Positions 16,254 through 25,188 of a DNA stretch of 64,000 nucleotides are shown here, piece by piece. Source of the stretch: Gammaproteobacteria bacterium (GTDB taxonomy: Bacteria; Pseudomonadota; Gammaproteobacteria; Ga0077536); NCBI GenBank assembly GCA_024235015.1, contig JACKNG010000005.1, forward strand, positions 124,001 to 188,000. The letters are read 5' to 3'. Position numbers and translations under genes: made by a program. Within the stretch, counting starts at the first letter, position 1. Every line of letters begins with the position of its first letter. Under the pieces are notes generated by a model. The model saw only the letters and a program-made list of their open reading frames with translations, was not told the DNA's origin and ran no database searches.

Positions 16254-17603
16254 TCAGCGCGGCTGCTCGCGCCCGCGACCGCTGGCGACGAACTCGTCGA
16301 CGAGCGCCCCGAGCCCCGGCCGATCGCGATCGGCGAACTCGTAGCGCGCCCGCACCACCGGCTTGTCGATGCGCACCAGGCGCGCGAGATCGCAGGGCGT
16401 GGCGAGAACCACGACCTCGGCCGCGCTCGCGTTGATGGTCGCGGCGAGCGCGGCGAGCTGCGCCGGCGAGTAGCCGACCGCTGGCAGCACCGGGCCGATG
16501 TGGGGATAGTCGCGGTAGACCGCGGCGATGGCCGGGTGGGCGCTGGCGCGCGGATCGACCAGGGTGGCAATGGGCGAAGCGGCGACGTAGCCCGCGCCCC
16601 AGGGCATGCCACCGTGGGTGAGGGTGGGGCCGTCTTCGACCACCAGCGCGCGCTTGCCGGCGACGGCCTGCGCTTCGTCCAAGGTCACCGGCGAGCCGCC
16701 GTGGACCAGCACGGCGTGCGGGTTGGCCGCGCGCGCCGCGGTCGTCACGGCGTCGATCGCCGCCGGCTCGGCGCTGTCGCACTTCGCCACCACCACCACG
16801 TCCGCCATGCGCAGCACCGCTTCGCCGGGGTGGTGGCTGGTCGCGTGACCGGGCCGCAGCGGATCGACCAGCACGAGATGCAGGTCCGGTCGTACGAAGG
16901 GGAAGTCGTTGTTGCCGCCGTCCCACAGGATGACGTCGGCCTCGCCTTCGGCGCGGGCGAGGATCGCGGCGTAGTCGACCCCGGCGAAAACCAGCGAGCC
17001 AGTGGCGAGGTGTGGCTCGTACTCCTCGCGCTCCTCGACCGTGCAGGCGGCGGCATCGAGATCGGCCAGGCTGGCAAAGCGCTGCACCGCCTGGCGCGCG
17101 AGGTCGCCGTAAGGCATGGGATGGCGCAGCACCGCCGGGGTCAGGCCACGCGCGCGCAGGCGCCGCGCCAGCCAGCGCGCGACCTGCGACTTGCCGCAGC
17201 CGGTGCGCACCGCCGACACCGCGATCACCGGCAGGCGCGAACGCAGCATGGTGCGGGCCGGGCCGAGCAGGGTGAAATCGGCGCCGGCGGCGAGCGCCAG
17301 CGAGGCCTGGTGCATGACCGTCGCGTGCGCGACGTCGCTGTAGGCGAACACCACCTCGTCGATACGCTCGCGGGCGAGGATGCCGGGCAGGTCGGCGGCG
17401 TCCAGCACCGGGATGCCGTCGGGATAGCCCGGTCCGGCCAGTTCGGGTGGGTAGCGGCGCCCGGCGATGTCCGGGATCTGGGTCGCGGTGAAGGCGACCA
17501 CGCGGCAGCCGGGGTCGTCGCGGAAGACGGTGTTGAAATCGTGGAAATCGCGCCCGGCCGCGCCCAGGATGACGACCCGCCGCACTGCTGCCGCTGCGTT
17601 CAT
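16254..17603 (-). CDS. Cyclic 2,3-diphosphoglycerate synthetase-like GTPase
   Basis: The 449-residue protein resembles the cPGS/'predicted GTPase' family. An N-terminal Rossmann-like part (VVILGAAGRDFHDFNTVFRDD, then AFTATQIPDIAGRRYPPELAG) precedes a P-loop-type domain with AVSAVRTGCGKSQVARWLA and a later DVILWDGGNNDFPFVRPDL. True cPGS makes an osmolyte in thermophilic archaea; bacterial homologues are of unknown role. The gene converges on the methylglutamate cluster (stop to stop 21 bases) and so has its own promoter. No functional link to methylamine metabolism is visible. Activity on 2,3-DPG is not implied. Confidence 0.75.
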   Translation of the reverse strand: MNAAAAVRRVVILGAAGRDFHDFNTVFRDDPGCRVVAFTATQIPDIAGRRYPPELAGPGYPDGIPVLDAADLPGILARERIDEVVFAYSDVAHATVMHQASLALAAGADFTLLGPARTMLRSRLPVIAVSAVRTGCGKSQVARWLARRLRARGLTPAVLRHPMPYGDLARQAVQRFASLADLDAAACTVEEREEYEPHLATGSLVFAGVDYAAILARAEGEADVILWDGGNNDFPFVRPDLHLVLVDPLRPGHATSHHPGEAVLRMADVVVVAKCDSAEPAAIDAVTTAARAANPHAVLVHGGSPVTLDEAQAVAGKRALVVEDGPTLTHGGMPWGAGYVAASPIATLVDPRASAHPAIAAVYRDYPHIGPVLPAVGYSPAQLAALAATINASAAEVVVLATPCDLARLVRIDKPVVRARYEFADRDRPGLGALVDEFVASGRGREQPR

Positions 17604-17726
17604 GTCCGCTTGCCTCCCCGCTCGACGACGACATCCTGGCCGACGATGCGTATGCGCCGTTGACCGCGGTCAATATCGCCGGGCCCGGTCCTTGAATCCA
17701 GGCCGGCCGCACCCATCTCCGCCGCC

Positions 17727-18158
17727 ATGCAAGACACACTACACCTCGTCTGCCCCGCCTGCGGGCAGCTGAACCGCGTGCCGCGGGCGCGCCTCGCTGA
17801 AGCGCCAATCTGTGGCACGTGCAAGGACGGGCTCCTGCCCACGCACCCGGTCGGCCTCGACGATGCCCGCTTCGAACGCTACGTCACCCGTAACGACCTG
17901 CCCGTGGTGGTCGACTTCTGGGCCGCCTGGTGCGGGCCGTGCAAGGCCATGGCGCCGGTGTTCGAGCGCGCCGCGGCCGAGTACGCCGGCCGCGTGCTGT
18001 TCGCCAAGCTCGATACCGATGCCGCGCCGCGTTCGGCTGGCACCCACGGCATCCGTTCCATTCCCACCCTGATCGTGTTCCGCCAGGGCCGCGAAGTCGC
18101 GCGCCAGGCTGGCGCGCTCGACGCCGCGCGGCTGCGCGCCTTCCTGCAGGCCGCCTAG
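17727..18158 (+). CDS. trxC: Thioredoxin 2 (zinc-finger thioredoxin)
   Basis: The 143-residue protein carries the TrxC-specific N-terminal zinc ribbon with two CXXC pairs (Cys9/Cys12 and Cys29/Cys32), followed by a thioredoxin fold with the redox site WCGPCK (Cys69, Cys72). IRSIPTLIVFRQG supplies the conserved cis-proline. It reduces disulfides in the cytoplasm and, in characterised species, takes part in the oxidative stress response. It is divergent from the cPGS-like gene (123 bases between starts). A stem-loop 10 bases after the stop may end transcription. No OxyR site was recognised. Confidence 0.93.
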   Translation: MQDTLHLVCPACGQLNRVPRARLAEAPICGTCKDGLLPTHPVGLDDARFERYVTRNDLPVVVDFWAAWCGPCKAMAPVFERAAAEYAGRVLFAKLDTDAAPRSAGTHGIRSIPTLIVFRQGREVARQAGALDAARLRAFLQAA

Positions 18159-18168
18159 GCGGGCCGAC

Positions 18169-18189
18169 GCGTCCGGGCCGTCCGGACGC
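18169..18189 (+). terminator. Stem-loop after trxC
   Basis: A perfect 8-bp stem (gcgtccgg / ccggacgc) with a 5-base loop lies ten bases beyond the trxC stop. There is no T-run after it, so it may be a weak or factor-assisted terminator. Confidence 0.4.
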
Positions 18190-18273
18190 CGATGCGATGC
18201 ACGGGGCGTCGCCCCGGGGCAAGGTCCGACCCCGGACCCGCACCATCCCGGCCGGCAGCAGTGACAGAATGTT

Positions 18274-18291
18274 GCAGATTGCAAAATCTGC
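18274..18291 (+). promoter_or_regulatory. Perfect inverted repeat upstream of the surface-protein gene
   Basis: gcagattgcaaaatctgc is a 7-bp perfect inverted repeat with a 4-base spacer. It is a small A/T-rich island in GC-rich sequence, about 110 bases before the start of the VPLPA-CTERM gene. It could be a regulator operator. No known consensus was matched. Confidence 0.35.
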
Positions 18292-18401
18292 GCTGGCACG
18301 CTGCACGGCGCTGCCCCCCGTGGGCGCGCTGTGCTATTCCTGTCGGCGACCGTCGCACGCGGCGCAGCGAACCCAACCCCGTTCACCGCCCGGACCACCT
18401 C

Positions 18402-20819
18402 ATGCCCCAGTGCTACTCGACGAGGGCCACCCGGCTGCTCACCGCCACCGGCCTCGCCCTCGGTGTCTTCGCCGATGCGCCCGCCGAAGAGTCGTACCCC
18501 GGCTTCGCCGAGTGGCAGGATGTCGTCAGCGGCAACTATTTCGATTGGGATCTCGAACCTGGCGCCAGTCACTGGGCCGAAGGCCTGCCGCCGGCCGCGG
18601 GCGACTACGTCTACTTCAACGTGGCGAATCCCTTCTGCAGTGCCGGCAACCCGGGTTGCAGCCCGCTCACCGTCGACCTCTACGCACCCGACCCGAATGC
18701 CTCGCCACCGGGCAGCGAACCGCTCACCAGCGACGTCGTGCAGTCGGCAATGGATTTCGGCTGGGGTGACTACGTCATCGACCAGCGCGGACGCGACCTC
18801 CACCTGACCGGCTTCAGCGACCCCGAGCCCCTGCCCTTCGACGATTCCTTCCCGGGCACGCTCTACGTCGGCACCACGGCCGAAGCCGGTGCGCGGGTGC
18901 GCTTCGACGGCGGCGCCACGCTCCACAGCGAACAAGGCATGCTCGGCAACGGGCCGACCACCTACGGCGAAGTCATCGTCGCGGAGAACCATCGCTGGCT
19001 GAACAGCGACGCAATCCACGTCGGCTACAGCGGGCTCGGCGTGCTGCGCATCGACGACGGCGGCGTGGTCGAGAGCGATTACATGCTGGTCGGCGGGGCG
19101 ATCGATCCGGACCCGTTCGATGTCTTCGAGTTCGGCAACGGCGAGGTCGAGATTGGCATCGCCGACGATCTCGTTCCGCTCACCGGCGCGCGCCTGACGG
19201 TGAACCAGATCGACATCGGCGGATTCACCGGCGACGGCACGCTGGCGGTGCGCGGCGCGGGCCAACTCGTCGTCGGCGACTGGTTGAGCCTGAACGGCCA
19301 CAGTGGCCAGGAGCGCTGGCTGACCGTGCACGAAGCCGGCAGCGTCGATGTCGCCGGCGAGTTCGCCGCCCACGAAGGCGCCGGCGTCCATGTCTACGGT
19401 GGCAGCCTGCGTGCGCACGACCTGCTGTTCACCAGCGGCGCGTTCCTGCGTGTCGACAGCGGCCTGGTGGAGGTCGACGGCGGCACCTTCGACATGGGCG
19501 ACTACACCGGCTTCTACGTCAACAGTCTCACCGACGCCGAGAACTTCGCACGTGGATTCACCCTGACCCTGCGCCACGGCGCCAGCGCGCCGCAGGCCTT
19601 CGACCGGTTCGACGTCGGCACCTTCGGCAAGGGCGAACTCCAGATCTTCGACGGCGCATCGCTGGCAACCGGCCACACCCTGGTCGCCACCACCGACCTC
19701 GACACCAGCGGCAAGATCTTCGTCTACGGGCCCGCTGCGCGGTGGTCGAGCAGCAGCACCGTGCAACTCGGCGGCGTGCGCGATCCGCTGTCGCTTGCCG
19801 GTGCACCGGGCGGCAGCGCCACGCTGTGGGTGGGCAACGACGCCCGCGCCGACCTGGCCTCGTTGTTGATCGGCTACCGCCTGGAGGCCAATGCCCTGCC
19901 GGGCCCCACGCACCTCGTCACCCCGGCCGACGTGCAGGTCTACGATCGCGGCGAGCTGCTCGTGACCAACCTCAGCAACCGCGGACAACTACGCATCTCG
20001 ACCGGCGCTTACGTCGGCGCGACGTTCCTCTTCAACGACGGCCGCCTGATCCTCAACGGCGGCAGCGTGGCGACCTCCGGCGGGCTCAGCAATCGGCGGG
20101 TGGCGGGCGTGGATTATTCGGGCCTGCTGATCACCGCGCAGGGGTCGAGCGGCAACCGGGTCGGCGGATGGTTCCACGGCGAGCAGTCCAGCACGGTCGA
20201 CGTCACCGCTGACAGCGATCTCACCTTCGACGACGACGTCCGTTTCGACTATGGGGCCGAGTTCTACGTCCGCGATGGCGCCTGGGTACACCTGCGCGGC
20301 AATACCAGCATCGCCGGCGGCAATACCGTGTTCGGCGCAGGCGAGATCTACCTCGGCGGCACGCTCGACATCCACGACGGGGTGTTGGCCGACTGGCTGC
20401 TGCATCCCGACCTCATCGTGCAGAGCGACGCCGTCATCAACCTCGACATCGCCGGCACCGCGTTCAATCGCTGGGAAGCCCTGCAGGTCGACGGCGAAGC
20501 GGCCCTCGGCGGCACCCTCAACATCCGCCTCGTCGAGGAATTCGCCCCGTCTGCCGGCGACAGCTGGAATCTCGTCATCGCCGATTCGATCACGGCGTAT
20601 TTCGACCTCGTCGCGCTGCCGGCGCTCGGCCCCGGCCTGGAATGGGACATCGCCTATCTTGCCGATGCCTTCAGTTACGGCCTCGAAAGCTCCGACATCG
20701 TCTACGACGTGCTGCGGGCGAGTGTGCGCAACGTCGTCGCAAACCCGGTTCCGCTACCAGCCTCGCTGTGGCTCACGGCGCTGGCGGTGCCGTTGTTGGC
20801 GCGCCGCCGCGTGGCGTAA
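18402..20819 (+). CDS. Large secreted beta-rich surface protein with VPLPA-CTERM sorting signal
   Basis: The 805-residue protein starts with a signal peptide (TRLLTATGLALGVFADAPA). A long Gly/Asp-rich beta-solenoid-like body follows, with recurring units such as LRIDDGGVVESDYMLVGG, LQIFDGASLATGH and VQVYDRGELLVTN, resembling passenger domains of adhesins. The C-terminus ends VPLPASLWL, a hydrophobic helix, then ARRR. This is the three-part VPLPA/PEP-CTERM signal that exosortase removes, linking the protein to exopolysaccharide or the cell surface. The frame is open from 18192, but ATG 18402 immediately precedes the signal peptide. No exosortase gene is in the window, so sorting would depend on one elsewhere. 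The ligand or role is unknown. Confidence 0.8.
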   Translation: MPQCYSTRATRLLTATGLALGVFADAPAEESYPGFAEWQDVVSGNYFDWDLEPGASHWAEGLPPAAGDYVYFNVANPFCSAGNPGCSPLTVDLYAPDPNASPPGSEPLTSDVVQSAMDFGWGDYVIDQRGRDLHLTGFSDPEPLPFDDSFPGTLYVGTTAEAGARVRFDGGATLHSEQGMLGNGPTTYGEVIVAENHRWLNSDAIHVGYSGLGVLRIDDGGVVESDYMLVGGAIDPDPFDVFEFGNGEVEIGIADDLVPLTGARLTVNQIDIGGFTGDGTLAVRGAGQLVVGDWLSLNGHSGQERWLTVHEAGSVDVAGEFAAHEGAGVHVYGGSLRAHDLLFTSGAFLRVDSGLVEVDGGTFDMGDYTGFYVNSLTDAENFARGFTLTLRHGASAPQAFDRFDVGTFGKGELQIFDGASLATGHTLVATTDLDTSGKIFVYGPAARWSSSSTVQLGGVRDPLSLAGAPGGSATLWVGNDARADLASLLIGYRLEANALPGPTHLVTPADVQVYDRGELLVTNLSNRGQLRISTGAYVGATFLFNDGRLILNGGSVATSGGLSNRRVAGVDYSGLLITAQGSSGNRVGGWFHGEQSSTVDVTADSDLTFDDDVRFDYGAEFYVRDGAWVHLRGNTSIAGGNTVFGAGEIYLGGTLDIHDGVLADWLLHPDLIVQSDAVINLDIAGTAFNRWEALQVDGEAALGGTLNIRLVEEFAPSAGDSWNLVIADSITAYFDLVALPALGPGLEWDIAYLADAFSYGLESSDIVYDVLRASVRNVVANPVPLPASLWLTALAVPLLARRRVA

Positions 20820-20972
20820 CGCGCCGGCCGGCGAGCCTCGCGCGGGGATCCGAGCGGCCCGCACGCCAGCACGGCGTTCTTCGCGGACAACGACGTGCGG
20901 TCGACAAGCTGCGCCGCCCTGCGTATCGTCGCCGGGCGCCGACCTCACACGGTAACGACGGAGCCCACGACC

Positions 20973-21818
20973 ATGGCCGACACCGCGCGCCGCGTCACCC
21001 GCATCATCGCCGGACAAGCCACCTCCGACGGCGCCGGGGTGCGCCTCTACCGCGTCATCGGCGGCCAGGCCCTGCCCGAACTCGATCCCTTCCTGCTCCT
21101 CGACGAGTTCGTCTCCGACGATCCGGACGACTACATCGCCGGTTTCCCCGAGCATCCGCACCGCGGCTTCGAGACCGTCACCTACATGCTCGCCGGGCGC
21201 ATGCGCCACGGCGACAACCTCGGTAACTCGGGCCTGCTCGAGGCCGGCAGCGTGCAGTGGATGACGGCCGGGCGCGGCATCCTCCACTCCGAGATGCCCG
21301 AGCAGGAGGATGGCCTGATGTGGGGCTTCCAGCTGTGGGTCAACCTGCCGGCACGGAACAAGCTGCGTGCGCCGCGCTACCAGGACATCCCGCCCGCCGA
21401 CATCCCCGGGCTTACCCTCGCCGGCGCGCGGCTGCGCGTCATCGCCGGCGCCTGGGGCGAGGTGCAGGGGCCGGTGCAGGACATCGACGCCGCGCCGGTC
21501 TACCTCGATCTCGAACTCGATCCCGGCGCCATCCTCGCGGTGCCGCTGCCGCGCGGCCATGCCGCCTTCGTCTACTGTTTCGGCGGCGAACTCGCCATCG
21601 GGGACGGCGGCGCGGCAACCCTGCTCGAGCGGCGGCGTCTCGCCGTGCTCGGCGACGGCGACAGCGTGCGCCTCGCCGCGGGCACGGCCGGCGCCCGTGC
21701 CCTCGTCGTCGCCGGGCAGCCTTTCGGCGAACCCATCGCGCGTTACGGGCCGTTCGTGATGAACACCCGCGAGGAGATCATGACGGCGATCGAAGATCTA
21801 CGCAGCGGACGGTTCTAG
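20973..21818 (+). CDS. Pirin-family bicupin protein
   Basis: The 281-residue pirin homologue has the N-terminal cupin with the metal-binding set in PEHPHRGFETVTYM (two His) and GRGILHSEMP (His, Glu). The C-terminal cupin ends with the family signature FGEPIARYGPFVMNT. Pirins bind Fe(II) and in bacteria include quercetin-dioxygenase-active members and metabolic regulators. The start at ATG 20973 fits the conserved N-terminus, although the frame opens earlier. It converges with the DsbA-like gene (20 bases between stops). It stands alone, so its specific role cannot be deduced. Confidence 0.9.
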   Translation: MADTARRVTRIIAGQATSDGAGVRLYRVIGGQALPELDPFLLLDEFVSDDPDDYIAGFPEHPHRGFETVTYMLAGRMRHGDNLGNSGLLEAGSVQWMTAGRGILHSEMPEQEDGLMWGFQLWVNLPARNKLRAPRYQDIPPADIPGLTLAGARLRVIAGAWGEVQGPVQDIDAAPVYLDLELDPGAILAVPLPRGHAAFVYCFGGELAIGDGGAATLLERRRLAVLGDGDSVRLAAGTAGARALVVAGQPFGEPIARYGPFVMNTREEIMTAIEDLRSGRF

Positions 21819-21838
21819 CGCCCCCACCCGGCGACGCC

Positions 21839-22477
21839 TCATGGGTCTGCGCGCCCTTCCAGCCAGGCGTCGAGGGCATGCGCGATCGGCTCGTAGTCCT
21901 GGTAGCCGACCGTGATCCCGGTCAGGCCGGATGCCTCGTCGCCGACGACCAGCGCCGGGAAGCCCTGGATACCGACGCTCTGCGTGGCCATGAAGTCGTT
22001 GCCGGTTTCGAGCCGCGTGACCTGGTCGTCGAGGCAGGCGGCGTAGGCCTCGCGCGCGAAACCGAGACCGGCGGCGATGTCGCACAGCACGGCTGCGTCG
22101 GTGACGTCGCGGTTGGCGGCGTAGAACGCCGCGTGCAGCGCGTGCAGCATGCGGAACTCGCTGCCCGGTTCGAGACGGCGCGCAGCGACCACCGCGCGGC
22201 AGGCCGGCTCGGTGTTGTAGACGAAGCTCGCACGCTCGAAGAAGCCGAAATCGAACGGCTGCCCGCTCGCCTCGAAGACGTGCTGCCAGTGTTCGCGCAC
22301 GGCGTCGCGGGTGCGCGCGTCGAGCGGCCGGGTCTCGTGCGGACTCAGGCCACCGACGACCAGGCTGAGGTCGAAGCGCTCGCCGTAGGCCTCGCGCACC
22401 CGTGCCATGACCGGGTTGAAGCCCCAGCACCACGAGCACATGGGGTCGGCGAAGTAGAGCATCATCGGCACGCCCAT
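21839..22477 (-). CDS. DsbA/FrnE-family thiol oxidoreductase
   Basis: The 212-residue protein has a DsbA-type thioredoxin fold. The redox motif Cys14-Ser-Trp-Cys17 lies in MLYFADPMCSWCWGFNP, and the cis-proline loop is GIQGFPALVVG. There is no signal peptide, so it is cytoplasmic, as in the FrnE/2-hydroxychromene-isomerase-like branch. A strong AGGAGG ribosome site precedes ATG 22477. It lies 43 bases downstream of the secreted protein gene (22521-23432) on the same strand and may share its transcript with greB. The substrate is unknown. Confidence 0.88.
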   Translation of the reverse strand: MGVPMMLYFADPMCSWCWGFNPVMARVREAYGERFDLSLVVGGLSPHETRPLDARTRDAVREHWQHVFEASGQPFDFGFFERASFVYNTEPACRAVVAARRLEPGSEFRMLHALHAAFYAANRDVTDAAVLCDIAAGLGFAREAYAACLDDQVTRLETGNDFMATQSVGIQGFPALVVGDEASGLTGITVGYQDYEPIAHALDAWLEGRADP

Positions 22478-22520
22478 GGCGGTCCTCCTGCTGAAAGTGG
22501 CGGCAGCGGTGTGCGCCGGG

Positions 22521-23432
22521 TCACGGCCACTCGAACCAGTATTCCTTGCGCTCGCGCTGGTGGAAGCCGTGCCCGGCGGCATCGGTGACGGTGACCTCGG
22601 TGGTCGACACGGCATGCCTGGGCACGAGGTCGGCGGCGCGGGTGACGAGCTCGGTCACGCTGCGCGAGCGCGCGCCCGAGATGCCGCCCTCGAGTTTGCC
22701 ACTGGCGGCCAGGGCATCGGCGAAGCCGGCCAGCAGGCTGGCGAGTTCGGGGCCCTCGACCAGGGTGGTCATGCGCAGGCGGACATAGCCGGGCGCGCCG
22801 GGCGCCGCGCCGAGATGTTCTATCGTCACGCCCTGTTCGAGTTCGCCGCCGAGCGCCCTGAGCGGCACGCGCGCCTCGAGCTGCTGCCCGGCGGCGAGGT
22901 CGAGACCGTTCCAGGCGCCCACCCACACGTTCCAGATCTCGCCCGATTTCTGCTGCAGCACCTGCTGCATGCGCGGCGAGCGCAGGCCGCGTTCGAGCTG
23001 CAGGCGCTGCGTCGACGGGGTGTCCTCGGGCAGCAGTTCGAGCACCCGCTGGAGCACGAGGTTGAGCCCGCGCACGCCGCGGTAATCGCCGCTCCGCGAC
23101 AGGCGCATGCTCGGCAGCGCCGAGGTCAGCGCGGCCAGCGGCCCGAGCGCCGCGGCGACCTCCGGCTGCGTGGCGTCCTTGCCGTTCAGGGTGAGCAGGG
23201 CGAAATCCTCGAACGAGAGTTCGAGTTCGTCGGCGTCGCCGGCCGCGGCGAGTTCGATGCGGTAACGCGCCGTGCTGACCAGCCCGTCCTTCTCGACCGT
23301 GCTCCTGACCTCGGCCGTCGCCGGGACCGGCCAGGCGAACGCGAAATGCTCGGCCGCGGCGCGCTGCGCGAGCAGCAGCCCGGCGACGACAAGGACGAGG
23401 CCCGACCAGGGGCGCGGGGTAGCACGATTCAT
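22521..23432 (-). CDS. Secreted protein of unknown function downstream of greB
   Basis: The 303-residue protein has a signal peptide (LVLVVAGLLLAQRAAA) followed by beta-rich sequence. I do not recognise a characterised family. The ATG overlaps the greB stop as ATGA, so it is translationally coupled to greB. Features seen are the conserved-looking SFEDFALLTLNGKD segment, a middle helical region (LQRVLELLPEDTPSTQRLQ) and a C-terminus rich in Thr/Val ending YWFEWP. It is probably periplasmic or outer-membrane associated. There is no lipobox, and only one cleavable hydrophobic segment. Confidence 0.75.
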   Translation of the reverse strand: MNRATPRPWSGLVLVVAGLLLAQRAAAEHFAFAWPVPATAEVRSTVEKDGLVSTARYRIELAAAGDADELELSFEDFALLTLNGKDATQPEVAAALGPLAALTSALPSMRLSRSGDYRGVRGLNLVLQRVLELLPEDTPSTQRLQLERGLRSPRMQQVLQQKSGEIWNVWVGAWNGLDLAAGQQLEARVPLRALGGELEQGVTIEHLGAAPGAPGYVRLRMTTLVEGPELASLLAGFADALAASGKLEGGISGARSRSVTELVTRAADLVPRHAVSTTEVTVTDAAGHGFHQRERKEYWFEWP

Positions 23433-23926
23433 ACACGCGGGTCCGGGTAGTCGATGTCGACGATGACGTGGGCACCGAGGCCGTCGAGTTCGACCTCGTC
23501 GTCGAGGGCGCGGCCGAGCAGGCGTTGCGCGACGGGCGAGTCGAGACTGATGGCACCGTTCGCGGGTTCGGCCTCGTCGGCACCGACGATGCGGTAGGCC
23601 CGCGCGCTGCCGTCGTCGGCCTCGAGTTCGACCCGCGCGCCGAAGAACACGCGCGCGTCGTCGGCCGGCCGCTCGCTCACGATCTCGAGTTGCGGCATGC
23701 GGCGTTGCAGGTAGCCGATGCGGCGATCGATCTCGCGCAGTTCCTTCTTGCGGTACTGGTACTCGGCGTTCTCCGAGCGATCGCCCTCGGCGGCCGCGGC
23801 GGCGAGGTGCTGCACGACCTCGTTGCGTCGTACCCATAGCGCACGCAGCTCGGCTTCGAGCCGGCGGTATCCCGCTGCCGTGATGTAAGGGGCCGCGCGC
23901 GCGGCCGGCGGTCGCCATCGTCCCAT
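23429..23926 (-). CDS. greB: Transcript cleavage factor GreB
   Basis: The 165-residue protein has the Gre layout. The N-terminal coiled coil (residues about 10-85: YITAAGYRRLEAELRALW, then AEGDRSENAEYQYRKKELREIDRRI) carries the acidic tip (GDRSENAEY) that enters the RNA polymerase secondary channel. The C-terminal FKBP-like globular domain includes VGADEAEPANGAISLDSPVAQRLLGR. The DRSENAEYQYRKK block is typical of GreB rather than GreA. It rescues backtracked polymerase by stimulating RNA cleavage. The start ATG 23926 begins at a short basic leader. Confidence 0.93.
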   Translation of the reverse strand: MGRWRPPAARAAPYITAAGYRRLEAELRALWVRRNEVVQHLAAAAAEGDRSENAEYQYRKKELREIDRRIGYLQRRMPQLEIVSERPADDARVFFGARVELEADDGSARAYRIVGADEAEPANGAISLDSPVAQRLLGRALDDEVELDGLGAHVIVDIDYPDPRV

Positions 23927-24122
23927 GCCGTGCCGGTGTTCCAGGGGTGCCGTGACTGCGCATGATACGGCCTCACGTGGTCCCGCGGCAGGCAGGCGCG
24001 ACGCTGGCGTGCGCCCCGTGGCTGCGGTTATCGTTGACCAAGCGCCCGCGGCGCACGCGTCGTGCGGCGAACGCCAGTCTCTGGCAAGACCTACCATCCA
24101 GTTGCCCGAGGGGAGGACCTCC

Positions 24123-25016
24123 ATGCGACGCGACATCGAGTTCAAGGCCGACGGAGTGACCCTCCGCGGCTGGTTGTACAAGCCCAACCGGGGCAAGAGC
24201 CCGTTTCCCACCGTGGTCATGGCCCACGGCTTCTCCGGCGTGAAGGAGATGACGCTCGACAAGTACGCCGAGGTGTTCTGCGCCGCCGGCATGGCGGTGC
24301 TGGTGTACGACAACCGCTGTCTCGGCGCCAGCGGCGGGCGTCCGCGCCAGGACATCGACCCGACGATGCAGCTGCGCGACTACCGCTCGGCCATCACCTT
24401 TGCCCAGTCGCAGAAGGAATGCGACGCGGAGCGCATCGGCGTCTGGGGCACGAGCTACACCGGCGGCACGGTGTGCGCGGTCGCCGCGCTCGATCGCCGC
24501 GTCAAGTGCGTGGTCAGCCAGGTGCCGTTCCTGATCGGCTGGCGCAACCTGCAGCAGTTCATCCCGGTCACCGGCATCCGCGACTTCGAGAAGATGCTCG
24601 ACGAGGATCGCGAGCGGCGGGTCGAGGGCAAGGCCTCGGCCTACATGAAGATGTGCTCGCTCGACCCCAACGAGCCGCACCTGTTCCCGGGCGAGGCGAC
24701 CTACAACTACATCCACCAGTTCCTCGACGCCGATCCCGACTCCACCTGGCAGAATCGCGTCACCCTGCGCTCGATCGAGTACATGGCGGAGTACGACGTC
24801 AGCGGTTACATGGTGCGCCTCGGCACCACTCCGCTGCTCATGATCGTGTCGCGCTTCGACACCACCACGCCGACCGACATCGCGCTCGACTGTTTCGGCA
24901 TGGTCAAGGGGCCGAAGAAGCTGTTCGTGGTCGAGGCCGACCACTACGCGGCCTACACCGATGCCTTCGACGAGACCAGCGCCGCCGCGCGCGACTGGTT
25001 CGTCGAGCATCTCTGA
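24123..25016 (+). CDS. Alpha/beta hydrolase (dienelactone-hydrolase/polyketide-transferase-like)
   Basis: The 297-residue enzyme has an alpha/beta-hydrolase fold: a strand-loop VVMAHGFSGVKEM (oxyanion region), the nucleophile elbow GTSYTGG with Ser111, an acid in VSRFDTTTP and the catalytic His in EADHYAAY. The Ser-elbow reads G-x-S-x-x-G, as in relatives of the fungal polyketide transferase/CocE-like group. It probably hydrolyses an ester or thioester. ATG 24123 follows a GAGG site. It is transcribed away from greB, and a strong stem-loop lies 14 bases past the stop. The substrate is not deducible. Confidence 0.87.
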   Translation: MRRDIEFKADGVTLRGWLYKPNRGKSPFPTVVMAHGFSGVKEMTLDKYAEVFCAAGMAVLVYDNRCLGASGGRPRQDIDPTMQLRDYRSAITFAQSQKECDAERIGVWGTSYTGGTVCAVAALDRRVKCVVSQVPFLIGWRNLQQFIPVTGIRDFEKMLDEDRERRVEGKASAYMKMCSLDPNEPHLFPGEATYNYIHQFLDADPDSTWQNRVTLRSIEYMAEYDVSGYMVRLGTTPLLMIVSRFDTTTPTDIALDCFGMVKGPKKLFVVEADHYAAYTDAFDETSAAARDWFVEHL

Positions 25017-25030
25017 GCGTCGCCGCCGGC

Positions 25031-25056
25031 CCCGGCGTCCGCACGCGGACGCCGGG
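25031..25056 (+). terminator. Strong stem-loop after the alpha/beta hydrolase gene
   Basis: A perfect 11-bp stem (cccggcgtccg / cggacgccggg) with loop cacg lies 14 bases beyond the stop. No T-run follows. Its place between convergent genes favours a (possibly bidirectional) terminator. Confidence 0.5.
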
Positions 25057-25188
25057 AAGCCCTGGGTCAGTGAGCGAGGATGTCCGCGGGCACGGCGCGC
25101 GTCGCTCGAGATGCGCCGTTGACGCGCGATCGCAGGGCGGCGCGCAACACCGCCAGCGGGCGGCGCAGCCACTCGCTCAGAGCGCCCC

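Noticed and set aside
18294..18308. Sigma-54-like -24 element TGGCACG before the surface-protein gene
   Set aside because: The -12 position reads ACGG instead of TTGC, so the pair is not a sigma-54 promoter.
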